From Lysinibacillus sphaericus OT4b.31 (lineage in GTDB: Bacteria > Bacillota > Bacilli > Bacillales_A > Planococcaceae), in the NCBI RefSeq assembly GCF_000392615.1, contig NZ_KB933398.1, forward strand, positions 938,391 to 1,002,390: a stretch of DNA of 64,000 nucleotides, written 5' to 3'. Shown here in pieces: positions 45,311 to 54,210 of the stretch. The first letter of the stretch is position 1. Each line of letters opens with the position of its first letter. The notes beneath the pieces were generated by a model that ran no database searches, was not told the origin of the DNA, and was given only the letters and a program-made list of their open reading frames with translations. A program made the translations under genes and the position numbers.

Positions 45311-46387
45311 CTGAACGGAAATGTAACCTACTATTTTGGACACGCATTGACAGGGCAAGGGAGAAAACATGTATATAAAGAAATGATGGAAGAAGCAGAG
45401 CTAGTTTATGTTCTACAAGGTGCGCCGACTTTTAAAGGATCAGAATTGATGAAAGAACTTGGTTACTTTTATGTGAAGCAGGGGTTTGAAGTGGAGTGGT
45501 TTAAACATGCATTATTAGAAGATACCGTAGAGGCTGTTTATGTTAGAGGTTGTAATCGTCTATATGTATGGTCATCGGAGTGGGGGATTGAGCCAACTTT
45601 ACTCGGCACGAAGCATCGCGTGCTATCCTTTTACGATTGTTTAGAAGAAGAGCAGCTTGAGGGGGTTGGTGAAAAACTTGCTAATGCAATGAGGGACCGG
45701 GAGTTATGGCGTGAAAAGTGTATTACAATGCTTGAAATCGCTAAAAAACTCCATGACGATTGGGAGGTTGTGACACAAAGCTATATGGACTGGCAAGCTT
45801 TAAATGATCAAGTTGAAAATTTAAAAGCAGCTGTTTTTCAGTCAATAACTCTCAATAAAACCGGTATACGTACACACCGATTACTAGGTACATTAACGCC
45901 TCAAGGTGCACAAAATACAGTAGAAAGCATCACGAAAAATTTGGCTAGAAGGTTGATGATTAAAGGCAAGCCTGGCACAGGGAAATCTTCGCTAATGAAA
46001 GGATTAGCAGACGAAGCAAACGCAAGAGGGCTAGATGCACAAATTGTGTGGTGTGGTTTGGATGCAGGATCAGTCGATATGGTGATAATTCCAGAATTAA
46101 ATTTCTGTATTTTTGATAGTACAGAGCCACATGTATATGAGCCACAGGACGGAAGACTAGGTGATGAGATTTTTGATATGGCTAAGCATTGCGCCCTTTC
46201 AGAGGAAGCGGAAATGAAAATTGAAGAAATTCGTGTGAAGTACAAAGCTGCATTACAGGATGCGATGGGTTATGCAACACGTTACGAAGAGGCGGAAAAC
46301 ACGATACGCCAGTTAATGGATCGCTGTTTATCGACTGCCATGTGGCGTGAAAAAACGGCACCTTTATTTGAAAGATTAACAAAGTGA
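45311..46387 (+). CDS. P-loop ATPase, PRK06851-like
   Basis: About 358 residues. The N-terminal half lacks an intact Walker A (residues VLQGAPTFKGSEL stand where a P-loop would be), whereas the C-terminal half has a good one, GKPGTGKSSLMKGL near 217. This two-domain layout fits the uncharacterised PRK06851-type ATPases of Bacillaceae. The start is placed at CTG 45311, 6 nt after AAAGGGGGA, because it restores the family N-terminus TYYFGHALTGQG; the next in-frame start, TTG 45347, has no ribosome site. Function is unknown. Confidence 0.65.
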   Translation: MNGNVTYYFGHALTGQGRKHVYKEMMEEAELVYVLQGAPTFKGSELMKELGYFYVKQGFEVEWFKHALLEDTVEAVYVRGCNRLYVWSSEWGIEPTLLGTKHRVLSFYDCLEEEQLEGVGEKLANAMRDRELWREKCITMLEIAKKLHDDWEVVTQSYMDWQALNDQVENLKAAVFQSITLNKTGIRTHRLLGTLTPQGAQNTVESITKNLARRLMIKGKPGTGKSSLMKGLADEANARGLDAQIVWCGLDAGSVDMVIIPELNFCIFDSTEPHVYEPQDGRLGDEIFDMAKHCALSEEAEMKIEEIRVKYKAALQDAMGYATRYEEAENTIRQLMDRCLSTAMWREKTAPLFERLTK

Positions 46388-46736
46388 TTTATTATAATTG
46401 TGCGCTTATGCTACACTAGGAGCTAGAATAGATGATTTTCATTCAACAGCCCTCATTTCTGTAGGTAAGGAGATAAATAAGCCTTTTTTACAGGATGTCA
46501 AAGCCAACTGAATGTATATCAAACCTCCGGCGGATATCACGGATTTTGGAAGGTTACTGTAAGCTGTTAGCCTTACTTCGTCGAACGGCTAACTGACCTG
46601 CATCGGTAAAAACGTCATGTTCTATGACATTACCGACTCCGTGTCAGCTTTGGTGCAGGCCTAACTACGGTTACAATACCACAAATTCGGACATATTTAC
46701 GTCGAGACGTAATTGATCTTAGAAAGGATGATACAC
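46388..46736. other. 349-bp hairpin-rich leader upstream of kbl
   Basis: No open reading frame. It contains GTTAGCC / GGCTAAC (46566-46593), then CGGTA...GTCAT / ATGAC...TACCG (46604-46635), the second hairpin enclosed by CCTGCA / TGCAGG. No T-run follows, and no known riboswitch or T-box motif was recognised. The stretch could be a repeat element or an uncharacterised leader RNA. Confidence 0.45.
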
Positions 46737-47927
46737 TTGTCTAAAGTATTAAACGCATTTTTAGATGAAAACCTACAAGCCTTACGTGATCAAGGCTTAT
46801 ATAATGAAATCGATGCAGTAGAAGGTGCAAACGGACCAGTTATTCAGGTGCGTGGTCAGAATCTTATTAATTTATCCTCAAATAACTATCTAGGCTTAGC
46901 GACGAATGAAGAATTAAAGCGCATTGCAAAAGCAGCAACGGATAAATATGGTGTAGGTGCTGGGGCTGTACGTACGATTAATGGTACACTCGACCTTCAT
47001 GTGAAACTAGAGGAAAAGCTAGCTGAATTCAAAGGAACAGAAGCGGCTATTTCATATCAATCTGGTTTCAATTGCAATATGGCGGCCATTTCAGGTGTTA
47101 TGGATAAAAACGATGCCATTCTTTCTGATCAATTAAACCATGCATCTATTATTGATGGTTGTCGTTTATCACGTGCCAAAATCATTGCTTACAATCACTC
47201 TGATATGGAGGATTTACGCGCAAAGGCGAAAGCAGCCACAGAGTCAGGTTTATACAATAAAGTGATGGTCATTACAGATGGCGTATTCTCGATGGACGGT
47301 GATATTGCCAAACTACCAGAAATCGTTGAAATTGCTAAAGAGTTTGATTTGATTACGTATGTAGATGATGCTCATGGATCAGGCGTAACTGGTAAAGGCA
47401 AAGGGACAGTGAAGCATTTCGGCTTAGAAAAAGAAATTGATTTCCAAATCGGCACGCTTTCAAAAGCAATCGGTGTCGTTGGTGGCTATGTAGCAGGTAA
47501 GAAAAACCTAATTGACTGGCTGAAAGTACGTTCTCGTCCATTCCTATTCTCAACAGCGTTACCACCAGGTGATGTAGCTGCAATTACAGCAGCAGTTCAA
47601 ATGCTGATTGACTCTACAGAACTACATGATAAGCTATGGGAAAATGGCCATTACTTAAAAGCGGGTCTTGCGAAGTTAGGCTTTAATATCGGGGATTCTG
47701 AAACACCGATTACGCCATGTATAATTGGTGAGGAAAAGCTTACTCAGGAATTTTCGCGTCGTCTATTTGAAGAAGGCGTTTATGCGAAATCAATCGTGTT
47801 CCCAACAGTTCCAAAGGGCACTGGGCGTGTTCGTAATATGCCAACAGCGGCCCATACAAAAGAAATGTTAGATGATGCACTAGCGATTTACGAAAAAGTA
47901 GGTCGTGAATTAGGGGTTATTCAATAA
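46737..47927 (+). CDS. kbl: Glycine C-acetyltransferase (2-amino-3-ketobutyrate CoA ligase)
   Basis: 396 residues of the alpha-oxoamine synthase family. It has [10 protein letters not shown], the DGVFSMDGD segment, [10 protein letters not shown] (PLP-contacting Asp and His) and the Schiff-base Lys in [12 protein letters not shown]. It cleaves 2-amino-3-oxobutyrate with CoA to glycine and acetyl-CoA in threonine breakdown. The partner dehydrogenase is about 12 kb away (60374-61327). The start is TTG 46737, 8 nt after GAAAGGA; a TTG 24 bp earlier overlaps no ribosome site. Confidence 0.93.
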   Translation: MSKVLNAFLDENLQALRDQGLYNEIDAVEGANGPVIQVRGQNLINLSSNNYLGLATNEELKRIAKAATDKYGVGAGAVRTINGTLDLHVKLEEKLAEFKGTEAAISYQSGFNCNMAAISGVMDKNDAILSDQLNHASIIDGCRLSRAKIIAYNHSDMEDLRAKAKAATESGLYNKVMVITDGVFSMDGDIAKLPEIVEIAKEFDLITYVDDAHGSGVTGKGKGTVKHFGLEKEIDFQIGTLSKAIGVVGGYVAGKKNLIDWLKVRSRPFLFSTALPPGDVAAITAAVQMLIDSTELHDKLWENGHYLKAGLAKLGFNIGDSETPITPCIIGEEKLTQEFSRRLFEEGVYAKSIVFPTVPKGTGRVRNMPTAAHTKEMLDDALAIYEKVGRELGVIQ

Positions 47928-47933
47928 AAAAGT

Positions 47934-47965
47934 GGGGCTCCTCAGCTATGAGGTAGCCCCGTTTT
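47934..47965. terminator. Terminator between kbl and the methionine operon
   Basis: Hairpin GGGGCTCCTCA / TGAGGTAGCCCC with a short loop, flanked by an A-run on the left and TTTT on the right, so it may act in both directions. Confidence 0.85.
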
Positions 47966-47979
47966 CATATAATTTTTTG

Positions 47980-48060
47980 AAGTGGCGGATAAAATCGTGA
48001 AAGTGACGGATAACCTGGTCGAAGTGACGGATAGAACCGCGACACGACGGATAGCACTTC
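47980..48060. repeat. 21-bp tandem repeat, nearly four copies
   Basis: Units begin AAGTGACGGATA and repeat at 47980, 48001 and 48022, with a shorter, diverged fourth copy at 48043. The period is exactly 21 bp; the first 12 bases are conserved and the last nine vary. It lies between kbl and the end of the CaiB-type gene, outside any supported gene. Confidence 0.85.
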
Positions 48061-48070
48061 AAAATCGACA

Positions 48071-49264
48071 TTAGGAATGGATAGCGTTCGCTGATTTTAG
48101 CTGTTGAATGCGCTCATCTGTCATATTTAATGTCTGTAATATCTCCTCATTATGTTGACCTAATGTAGGTGCGGCACTTGTCAACTGACCTGGTGTTTTA
48201 GAGAATTTTGCAGGAAAGCCGAGTGTACGCATTGGACCTGCGATTGGGTGATCATAAGACAGTACCATACCACGTTGTAAAAGATGTGGGTCATACAAAG
48301 TTTGATGATATGAATAAATAGGGCTAGAAGGTACGCCATGTTCATCTAAAAGCTCTAACCAATGTGTTGCGCTATGTTTGAAGAGTTCGCTTTCAATTTC
48401 AGCTTCTAATGTTTTAACATTTTGCGCACGTAAGTAATTCGTGGCAAATTGCGGATTGTCTAACCAATCTGGTCGATTTACTACGTTGTTTGCGAAAATT
48501 TCCCATAGCTTTTGATTGCCAGCACCGATTAAAATATAGTCATCCTTTGTTTTAAAGCCTTGATAGGGTGCAGATACACGGTGTGCGGTACCTGTACGTT
48601 CAGGCAATTGCCCTTCACCGAAATAAGCAGCAGCTTCCCAGACTGTCCAAGCAAGACCCGATTCTACAAGTGATACATCCACATATTGTCCTTCACCTGT
48701 TCGAAGCTTATAAATATAGGCCATTAATATAGATTGTAGAGCTGTTTGTGCGGCGGCAATATCATTCACGGCAAAACCAACTTTGACAGGTCTGCCATCA
48801 GGTTCACCTGTCATGTGCATTAAACCGCTAAGTCCCTGTGCCATAATGTCATAGCCACCTTTTTGACTATAAGGCCCTGTTTGTCCATAGCCAGAAATGG
48901 AGCAGTAGATGAGCCCAGGATTAATGGCTTTTAATGTATCATAATCAATACCTAGTTTTTTTGTCACACCGGGACGATAATTTTCTACAAGAACATCTAC
49001 AGACTGAATGAGTTCTTTGAATAATTCTAATCCTTCAGGCGTTTTTAAATTAATACAAACCCCTTTTTTATTACGGTTGACCATCATATACATATGACTT
49101 TCTTCATTAATGAAGGGACCCATTGACCGTGTGTCATCACCATGTGGATATTTTTCAATCTTAATGACTTCAGCGCCCATATCCGCTAACACCATTGTGC
49201 AATAGGGACCTGCAAGGACTTGTGATAAATCAACAACTTTTAAGCCTGCTAATGCTTGTTTCAT
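48071..49264 (-). CDS. CaiB/BaiF-family CoA transferase
   Basis: 397 residues of the class III CoA-transferase family. It has LKVVDLSQVLAGPYCTMVLADMG at the N-terminus, YRPGVTKKLGIDY and the aspartate in GFAVNDIAAAQ that takes the acyl group in this family. These enzymes exchange CoA between organic acids. It is the last gene of the SAM-riboswitch operon and its ATG overlaps the oxidase stop (ATGA). The substrate is unknown; a sulfur-containing or 2-hydroxy acid is suggested by context only. Confidence 0.88.
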   Translation of the reverse strand: MKQALAGLKVVDLSQVLAGPYCTMVLADMGAEVIKIEKYPHGDDTRSMGPFINEESHMYMMVNRNKKGVCINLKTPEGLELFKELIQSVDVLVENYRPGVTKKLGIDYDTLKAINPGLIYCSISGYGQTGPYSQKGGYDIMAQGLSGLMHMTGEPDGRPVKVGFAVNDIAAAQTALQSILMAYIYKLRTGEGQYVDVSLVESGLAWTVWEAAAYFGEGQLPERTGTAHRVSAPYQGFKTKDDYILIGAGNQKLWEIFANNVVNRPDWLDNPQFATNYLRAQNVKTLEAEIESELFKHSATHWLELLDEHGVPSSPIYSYHQTLYDPHLLQRGMVLSYDHPIAGPMRTLGFPAKFSKTPGQLTSAAPTLGQHNEEILQTLNMTDERIQQLKSANAIHS

Positions 49265-50421
49265 ATGCCATCAACCCCGTTATTTTTCACTAAAGTGACA
49301 TTGCGTAAATCCTTCACAGATGTAGCGCCCGCTAATGCAATTGAAACTTTTAATTCATCATATAAATTCGTCATAACTTTTTCGACGCCTTGTTGTCCGT
49401 CAAGTGCTAGGCCATAAACGAAAGGACGTCCAATCGCTACTGCATCAGCACCTAAAGCCAGTGCTTTGAGCGCATCCATACCGCGATAAACACCACTATC
49501 TAAAATTACAGGGACTTGTCCTTTCACCACCTCAATAATTGCAGGAAGTGCATCAAGCGAACCAATGACACCGTCTAATTGGCGACCGCCATGGTTGGAA
49601 ACGATAATGCCATCTATGCCATTGTCTACTGCCAATTTGGCATCTTCAGGATGTAAAATACCTTTTAGCAAAATGGGTAATTTTGTACGGCGCTTTAATT
49701 CACGCACATGTTCCCAATTCAATGTAGGATGGAAAACATTTTGTAACACACCTTGCACATACGATTCAAAAGAATCATCTGGTAAAGAGGCCATAAAAAC
49801 AGGATCATTGACATAATTGCCGCGTGCGTAGCCAAGCTTTAAAGGCGAGAATTGATTACGTACATCTTCTTCACGCCAACCGAGCATCACTGTATCCACA
49901 GTCAAGACAATGGCTTCAAAGCCAGCAGCCTCTGCGCGAGCAGCCATACTGTAAGCAATTTCTTCATTAGTAGACCAATATAATTGGAACCATTTCGTCG
50001 CATTCGGAGCTGCTTGCGCAACATCTTCAAGTGCGTAACTGGAAACCGTACTTTGAATATAGGGAATTTTTAAACGATTGGCTGCGCGCACAACGGCTAG
50101 CTCACCATCCTCATGTGCCATTTTATTCATGCCAACGGGTGCAAATAACAACGGTGTTGGATGTATTTTGCCAAATAATTCAATCGTCGTATCGATGGTT
50201 GAAACATTATTTAAAAAGCGTGGGATAATAGAATATTTTTCGAAGGCAGCGCGGTTATTACGTAATGTCTGTTCGCCACCTGCACCAGAGCGCACATAGC
50301 CATAAGGACCAGCATCTATTTTATCAGCAACAGCCTTCTCTAAATCAGCAAAGGAAATAGGGAAGGGGGCTTGTGCATTAATATTTTTTAATAGTAAATC
50401 GCCATTTGTTGTGTTTGTCAT
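49261..50421 (-). CDS. FMN-dependent 2-hydroxy-acid oxidase (lactate 2-monooxygenase-like)
   Basis: 386 residues of the FMN-linked alpha-hydroxy-acid dehydrogenase family. It has YGYVRSGAGGEQTLRNN, FAPVGMNKMAHEDGE, TVDTVMLGWREED, LLKGI (FMN-contacting Lys) and VSNHGGRQLDG (active-site His and Arg). The GWREED segment and overall length are closer to lactate 2-monooxygenase than to glycolate oxidase, which would mean oxidative decarboxylation of a 2-hydroxy acid. It is co-transcribed with metQNI, which suggests a methionine-related hydroxy acid; this is inference. Confidence 0.87.
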   Translation of the reverse strand: MTNTTNGDLLLKNINAQAPFPISFADLEKAVADKIDAGPYGYVRSGAGGEQTLRNNRAAFEKYSIIPRFLNNVSTIDTTIELFGKIHPTPLLFAPVGMNKMAHEDGELAVVRAANRLKIPYIQSTVSSYALEDVAQAAPNATKWFQLYWSTNEEIAYSMAARAEAAGFEAIVLTVDTVMLGWREEDVRNQFSPLKLGYARGNYVNDPVFMASLPDDSFESYVQGVLQNVFHPTLNWEHVRELKRRTKLPILLKGILHPEDAKLAVDNGIDGIIVSNHGGRQLDGVIGSLDALPAIIEVVKGQVPVILDSGVYRGMDALKALALGADAVAIGRPFVYGLALDGQQGVEKVMTNLYDELKVSIALAGATSVKDLRNVTLVKNNGVDGI

Positions 50422-50435
50422 CTTTACTACCTCGC

Positions 50436-51215
50436 TTATTTATTGAAAATGGGCTTTCTTTTATTTATAAATGCTTGAATGCCTTCGTTATAATCATCAG
50501 AGCTAAACGAATCAAGAATTATTTGCGCTAGTTCTTCGCTTTCTTCGGTCTCGCCATCTACAATTGCTTGGATAATTTTTTTACTACCCGCATTGGCAAC
50601 AGATGATTTACTTAATAAATGATGGGCAAACTGTAATGTTGCATCTTCAATTTGTGCTGGTTCATGTAATGCCGTTATTAAGCCAATGTTTTTACCTTCA
50701 TCAGCTGTAAAGATATTCGCTGTATATAAAATCTCTTTTGCTTTGGCAACACCAACAATATTAATCAGTCGTTTGGTACTTTCAAGGTTATAGACAATAC
50801 CAATATTCGCAGCTGTAATACCAAGCTTACTTTTTGGCGTCGCTAATCTGAAGTCACAAGCATTGGCTAGTTCTAAGCCGCCACCAATTGCTAAGCCTTG
50901 GATCATCGCAATTGTAGGCTGGGGGAATTTATAAAGTGCATCAATGGCTTTCAAAGCTAAATCGTTGTAGGCTTTCGCATTTTCAGCTGCATAACGAATA
51001 TCTAAAAATTCACTAATATCAGCGCCAGAGCAAAAGGCAATGTCATTTACTCCGCGCACGATTAATACTTTTACAGAAGAATCCTTACGTAAAATTTCTA
51101 GGTTATCTACAATGGCTTGGAACATCGCTTTCGACAAGGAATTACGTTTATCAGGACGATTTAACACTAATGTAGCAATATAGCCAGCTCTCTCTACATA
51201 TATTTCAGTTGTCAT
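50436..51215 (-). CDS. Crotonase-family protein lacking one catalytic Glu
   Basis: 259 residues with the crotonase fold. FCSGADISEFLD and GLAIGGGLELANACD form the oxyanion hole and supply the first Glu. The second Glu of true hydratases is replaced: the segment reads LGITAANIGIVYNLESTKRL where hydratases have a Glu before the loop. It may therefore be a hydrolase, isomerase or decarboxylase, not a hydratase. It lies 13 bp after metI and 14 bp before the oxidase in the same operon, with AGGAGGA before ATG 51215. Confidence 0.85.
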   Translation of the reverse strand: MTTEIYVERAGYIATLVLNRPDKRNSLSKAMFQAIVDNLEILRKDSSVKVLIVRGVNDIAFCSGADISEFLDIRYAAENAKAYNDLALKAIDALYKFPQPTIAMIQGLAIGGGLELANACDFRLATPKSKLGITAANIGIVYNLESTKRLINIVGVAKAKEILYTANIFTADEGKNIGLITALHEPAQIEDATLQFAHHLLSKSSVANAGSKKIIQAIVDGETEESEELAQIILDSFSSDDYNEGIQAFINKRKPIFNK

Positions 51216-51228
51216 GCGAATCCTCCTA

Positions 51229-51900
51229 TTAGTCTTTTTTTAGTTTTGCAGCAAAGCGGTTACCAAGAGATTGGATACTTTGGACAAGAATTATTAAAAT
51301 AAAGACAGTTGCATACATCACATCAACTTCATAGCGTAAGTGACCATAACGATATGCTAAGTCACCTAGACCACCAGCTCCAACCATTCCCGCCATTGCA
51401 GTTGCTCCGATAAGGCCAACAGTGGCGATAGTTAGTCCTAAAATAATGGATGGACGAGCTTCACGTAGTAATACATGCCAAATTATATGACGACGTTTAA
51501 TACCCATTGCCGTATAAGCTTCCACGACCCCAGCATCCACCTCTAATAGCGCTGTTTCCATTAAACGAGCAATATAAGGGGCTGTATAAATGACAAGTGG
51601 AACAATGACACCCTTTACGCCAATCGTTGTCCCAACGATTATCTTCGTAAATGGTAAGATGAAGAACAGTAAAATGATAAATGGTACAGAGCGAACGATA
51701 TTAATGAGTAAATTGACAAGTTGATACAAAAATTTATTTTCAAAGGATTGTCCAGGGCGAGTTAAAACAATTAAAAGCCCTAAAGGAATACCGATTAAGA
51801 TCGAGAAGAATAGGGAAATACCAACCATTTGGAAGGTTTCAATCATAGATTTTCCAATAATGTCAGACCAATTTGTAAAAAAGTTTTGAATGCTATCCAT
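51229..51900 (-). CDS. metI: Methionine ABC transporter permease
   Basis: About 223 residues with five membrane segments and the permease EAA-type loop EAYTAMGIKRRHIIWHVLLREARPSI. It forms the membrane channel for methionine with MetN and MetQ. The start is ATG 51900 (MDSIQNFF), behind GGGAGGCG and overlapping the metN stop by 8 bp; a longer in-frame reading to 51924 lies wholly inside metN and lacks a ribosome site. Confidence 0.93.
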   Translation of the reverse strand: MDSIQNFFTNWSDIIGKSMIETFQMVGISLFFSILIGIPLGLLIVLTRPGQSFENKFLYQLVNLLINIVRSVPFIILLFFILPFTKIIVGTTIGVKGVIVPLVIYTAPYIARLMETALLEVDAGVVEAYTAMGIKRRHIIWHVLLREARPSIILGLTIATVGLIGATAMAGMVGAGGLGDLAYRYGHLRYEVDVMYATVFILIILVQSIQSLGNRFAAKLKKD

Positions 51901-52918
51901 GTAGTTCGCCTCCCAAATCCTCAATGGCTACGCCGTTTTCTGTAAAAAACGTAAGTGCTTTTTGTACGATATGTACTTCACCATGTAAATGAACGACAAT
52001 ATTACCGACAATGCCATTTTTTAATTCAATAATATTGGCTGTTAAAATGTTAGGCTGTACATCGTAAATTTTGCTTACTTCGGCTAGTAAAGGTTTCCCT
52101 GTACTTTCGCCTAGAAAAGTTAAACGAATGACACTACCTGAAACATTTAACTGTTCGATTAACGTAGGGGATAAATTCCGTTGTGAAATAGTATTTAAAA
52201 ATTTTCGAGTCGTTGGATGTTGGGGTCTAGCAAATAGCTCAATAGCGTTCCCAAATTCTACGACTTTACCAGCTTCAAGAACCGATACATCATCGCAAAT
52301 TTTTTGTATAACATTCATTTCATGCGTAATTAGCAAAATCGTAATGCCAAGCTCACGATTAATTTTTAGCAATAGCTCTAAAATGGCTTCCGTTGTTTCG
52401 GGATCGAGTGCACTTGTTGCTTCATCACTTAGTAAAATTTCTGGCTCTTGTGCAAGTGCACGAGCAATCGCAACACGTTGTTTTTGACCACCTGATAATT
52501 GACTTGGATAGCTATCTAATTTCTCTGTCAGACCAACAATTTCAGCGTACTTGGCCACACGATTTTTCACTGCCGTATCGTTATAGCCAAGTAGCTTTAA
52601 CGGTACGGCAATGTTGTTATAGACCGTTGCCGTTTTTAAGAGATTAAAATGTTGGAAAATCATGCCGATCTTTTGGCGTGTTTGGCGAAGATCATTTAAT
52701 GACAGGGTTGTAATATCTACGTTATTAATGAAGACTTTGCCTGCTGTTGGACGTTCTAACAAATTCACGCATCGAATAAGTGTACTTTTTCCGGCACCAC
52801 TGTAGCCAATAACCCCATGAATTTCACCTTTTTTCACATGAAGATTAATGCCATCGACTGCTTTGACAGTACCTGTTTTTGTTTTGAATTCTTTTGATAT
52901 ATTTTGTAGTTGAATCAT
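51893..52918 (-). CDS. metN: Methionine ABC transporter ATPase
   Basis: 341 residues. The ABC ATPase domain has GYSGAGKSTL, LSGGQKQRVAIARAL and ILLSDEATSALDPET. A C-terminal NIL regulatory domain (about 265-341) binds methionine in relatives and inhibits transport. It is the second gene of the SAM-riboswitch operon, 63 bp after metQ, and overlaps metI. Confidence 0.95.
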   Translation of the reverse strand: MIQLQNISKEFKTKTGTVKAVDGINLHVKKGEIHGVIGYSGAGKSTLIRCVNLLERPTAGKVFINNVDITTLSLNDLRQTRQKIGMIFQHFNLLKTATVYNNIAVPLKLLGYNDTAVKNRVAKYAEIVGLTEKLDSYPSQLSGGQKQRVAIARALAQEPEILLSDEATSALDPETTEAILELLLKINRELGITILLITHEMNVIQKICDDVSVLEAGKVVEFGNAIELFARPQHPTTRKFLNTISQRNLSPTLIEQLNVSGSVIRLTFLGESTGKPLLAEVSKIYDVQPNILTANIIELKNGIVGNIVVHLHGEVHIVQKALTFFTENGVAIEDLGGELHG

Positions 52919-52981
52919 ATGTTACTTCTCCTTCCTAAAGGAAAAAGTTACCGTTTAGACGGTAACTTTTGTCGTGTTGTA

Positions 52982-53812
52982 TTACCAGCTTGGAATTACA
53001 GAACCATCGAATTCTTCCTCAATAAATTTACGTACTTCGTCAGATTGATAAGCATCTATGAATTTTTTAATCGTTGGGTCTTCTTTGTTTTCAGCACGCA
53101 CAACAATGTAGTTTACATATGGAGAGTCAGTAGATTCTAAAAGAATGGAATCTGCTTTAGGATTAATGCCAGCTTCAAGTGCGAAGTTCGTATTAATAGC
53201 CGCTACATCTACTTCACTTAATTGCTTTGGAATTTGTGCAGCTTCTAATTCAATGAATTTGAAGTTCTTTTTGTTTTCTTCCACATCGTGAATGGATGCT
53301 GTCAGGCCAGTGCCTTCTTTTAATTTAATATAGCCTGCTTCTTGCAGAACAAATAAGGCACGGGCACCGTTTGTCGGATCATTTGGCAAACCAAATGTTG
53401 CACCGTCAGGAATTTCATCTAATGATTTATATTTTTCAGAGTATACACCCATTGGATTTAAAATTGTTTTTCCAACAGGCACTAAATCTGTATCATGGTC
53501 TTTGTTAAAAGTATCTAGAAACGGTTCATGTTGATAGCTGTTGGCATCTAAATCACCTTGTGATAATGCAGTATTCGGTAAAACGTAATCAGAGAAAGAT
53601 TTTAGTTCAACCTCTAAGCCATTTTCTTTTGCTACTTTCGCAGCAACCTCAGCAATTTGTTCGTGTGGGCCAGATGTTACGCCAACTACGATTTTATTTT
53701 CATTAATAGCCTCGCCATTACCTTTGCTGTCTTCCTTACTACCGCAGCCGACTAATGCCACTGCTAATGTGAGACTTGCTAAACCTACTAAAAATTTGCT
53801 TTTCTTTTTCAT
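52982..53812 (-). CDS. metQ: Methionine-binding lipoprotein
   Basis: 276 residues. The signal peptide ends in a lipobox (LVGCGS) with the lipidated Cys near residue 23. The mature part matches the NlpA/MetQ family (VVGVTSGPHEQIAEV; ANSYQHEPFL; NPMGVYSEKYKSLDEIPDG). It captures methionine outside the membrane for MetN-MetI. It is the first gene after the SAM riboswitch, with GGAGGT before ATG 53812. Confidence 0.95.
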   Translation of the reverse strand: MKKKSKFLVGLASLTLAVALVGCGSKEDSKGNGEAINENKIVVGVTSGPHEQIAEVAAKVAKENGLEVELKSFSDYVLPNTALSQGDLDANSYQHEPFLDTFNKDHDTDLVPVGKTILNPMGVYSEKYKSLDEIPDGATFGLPNDPTNGARALFVLQEAGYIKLKEGTGLTASIHDVEENKKNFKFIELEAAQIPKQLSEVDVAAINTNFALEAGINPKADSILLESTDSPYVNYIVVRAENKEDPTIKKFIDAYQSDEVRKFIEEEFDGSVIPSW

Positions 53813-53853
53813 GAAAAATTACCTCCAAAATTGTTTTATCGGTTTTTGAAAAT

Positions 53854-54010
53854 AAAAAAAACTCTCTTACAAACTTAAGAGAGGCTCATGAAAAGATGTC
53901 CTCTCTTATCTTTCAAACGGATATCGTTTGCAGGATTTAGCACCTTCCCTAAAAGGGGGGTTGCCGAGCTTCATAGGGCCAGTCCCTCAGCTACTCTTGA
54001 TAAGAGATTT
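53854..54010 (-). promoter_or_regulatory. SAM-I (S-box) riboswitch with terminator
   Basis: Read on the minus strand, the aptamer (54010-53901) has the hallmark strings TTATCAAGAGTAGCTGAGGG, ACTGGCCCTATGAAGC, TCGGCAACC and GGTGCTAAATCC, and closes with GATAAGAGAGG. The expression platform is a terminator hairpin CTCTCTTA / TAAGAGAG (53886-53862) with a run of eight U. High SAM should stop transcription of the whole metQ-to-CaiB operon. Confidence 0.97.
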
Positions 54011-54038
54011 ATAGTATTTTTGTAAATCCGATAGAACT

Positions 54039-54067
54039 AATATAATTTATAGGTTATATTAAGTCAA
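54039..54067 (-). promoter_or_regulatory. Promoter of the metQ operon
   Basis: On the minus strand, TTGACT (54067-54062) and TATATT (54044-54039) are 17 bp apart, a good vegetative promoter that would start transcription just before the SAM riboswitch. Confidence 0.75.
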
Positions 54068-54210
54068 TGAATATTTTTAATATTTTATAAAATTAAATTA
54101 TAATCAATGAGGTTTTTGGAGGATAGAAATTGCTGTGAAGACGATGGTGCTGGGCGTGAAGTCTCCTCAGTGATATGTGAATATAATTATTCAGGGAAAG
54201 AGGTTTTTTT

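Noticed and set aside
46388-46736. T-box or glycine riboswitch before kbl
   Set aside because: No T-box consensus (AGGGTGGNACCGCG) and no paired glycine aptamer motifs could be found.
47980-48060. 21-bp tandem units considered as a CRISPR array
   Set aside because: Units are directly adjacent, with a 12-base conserved part and no true spacers; no cas genes are present.
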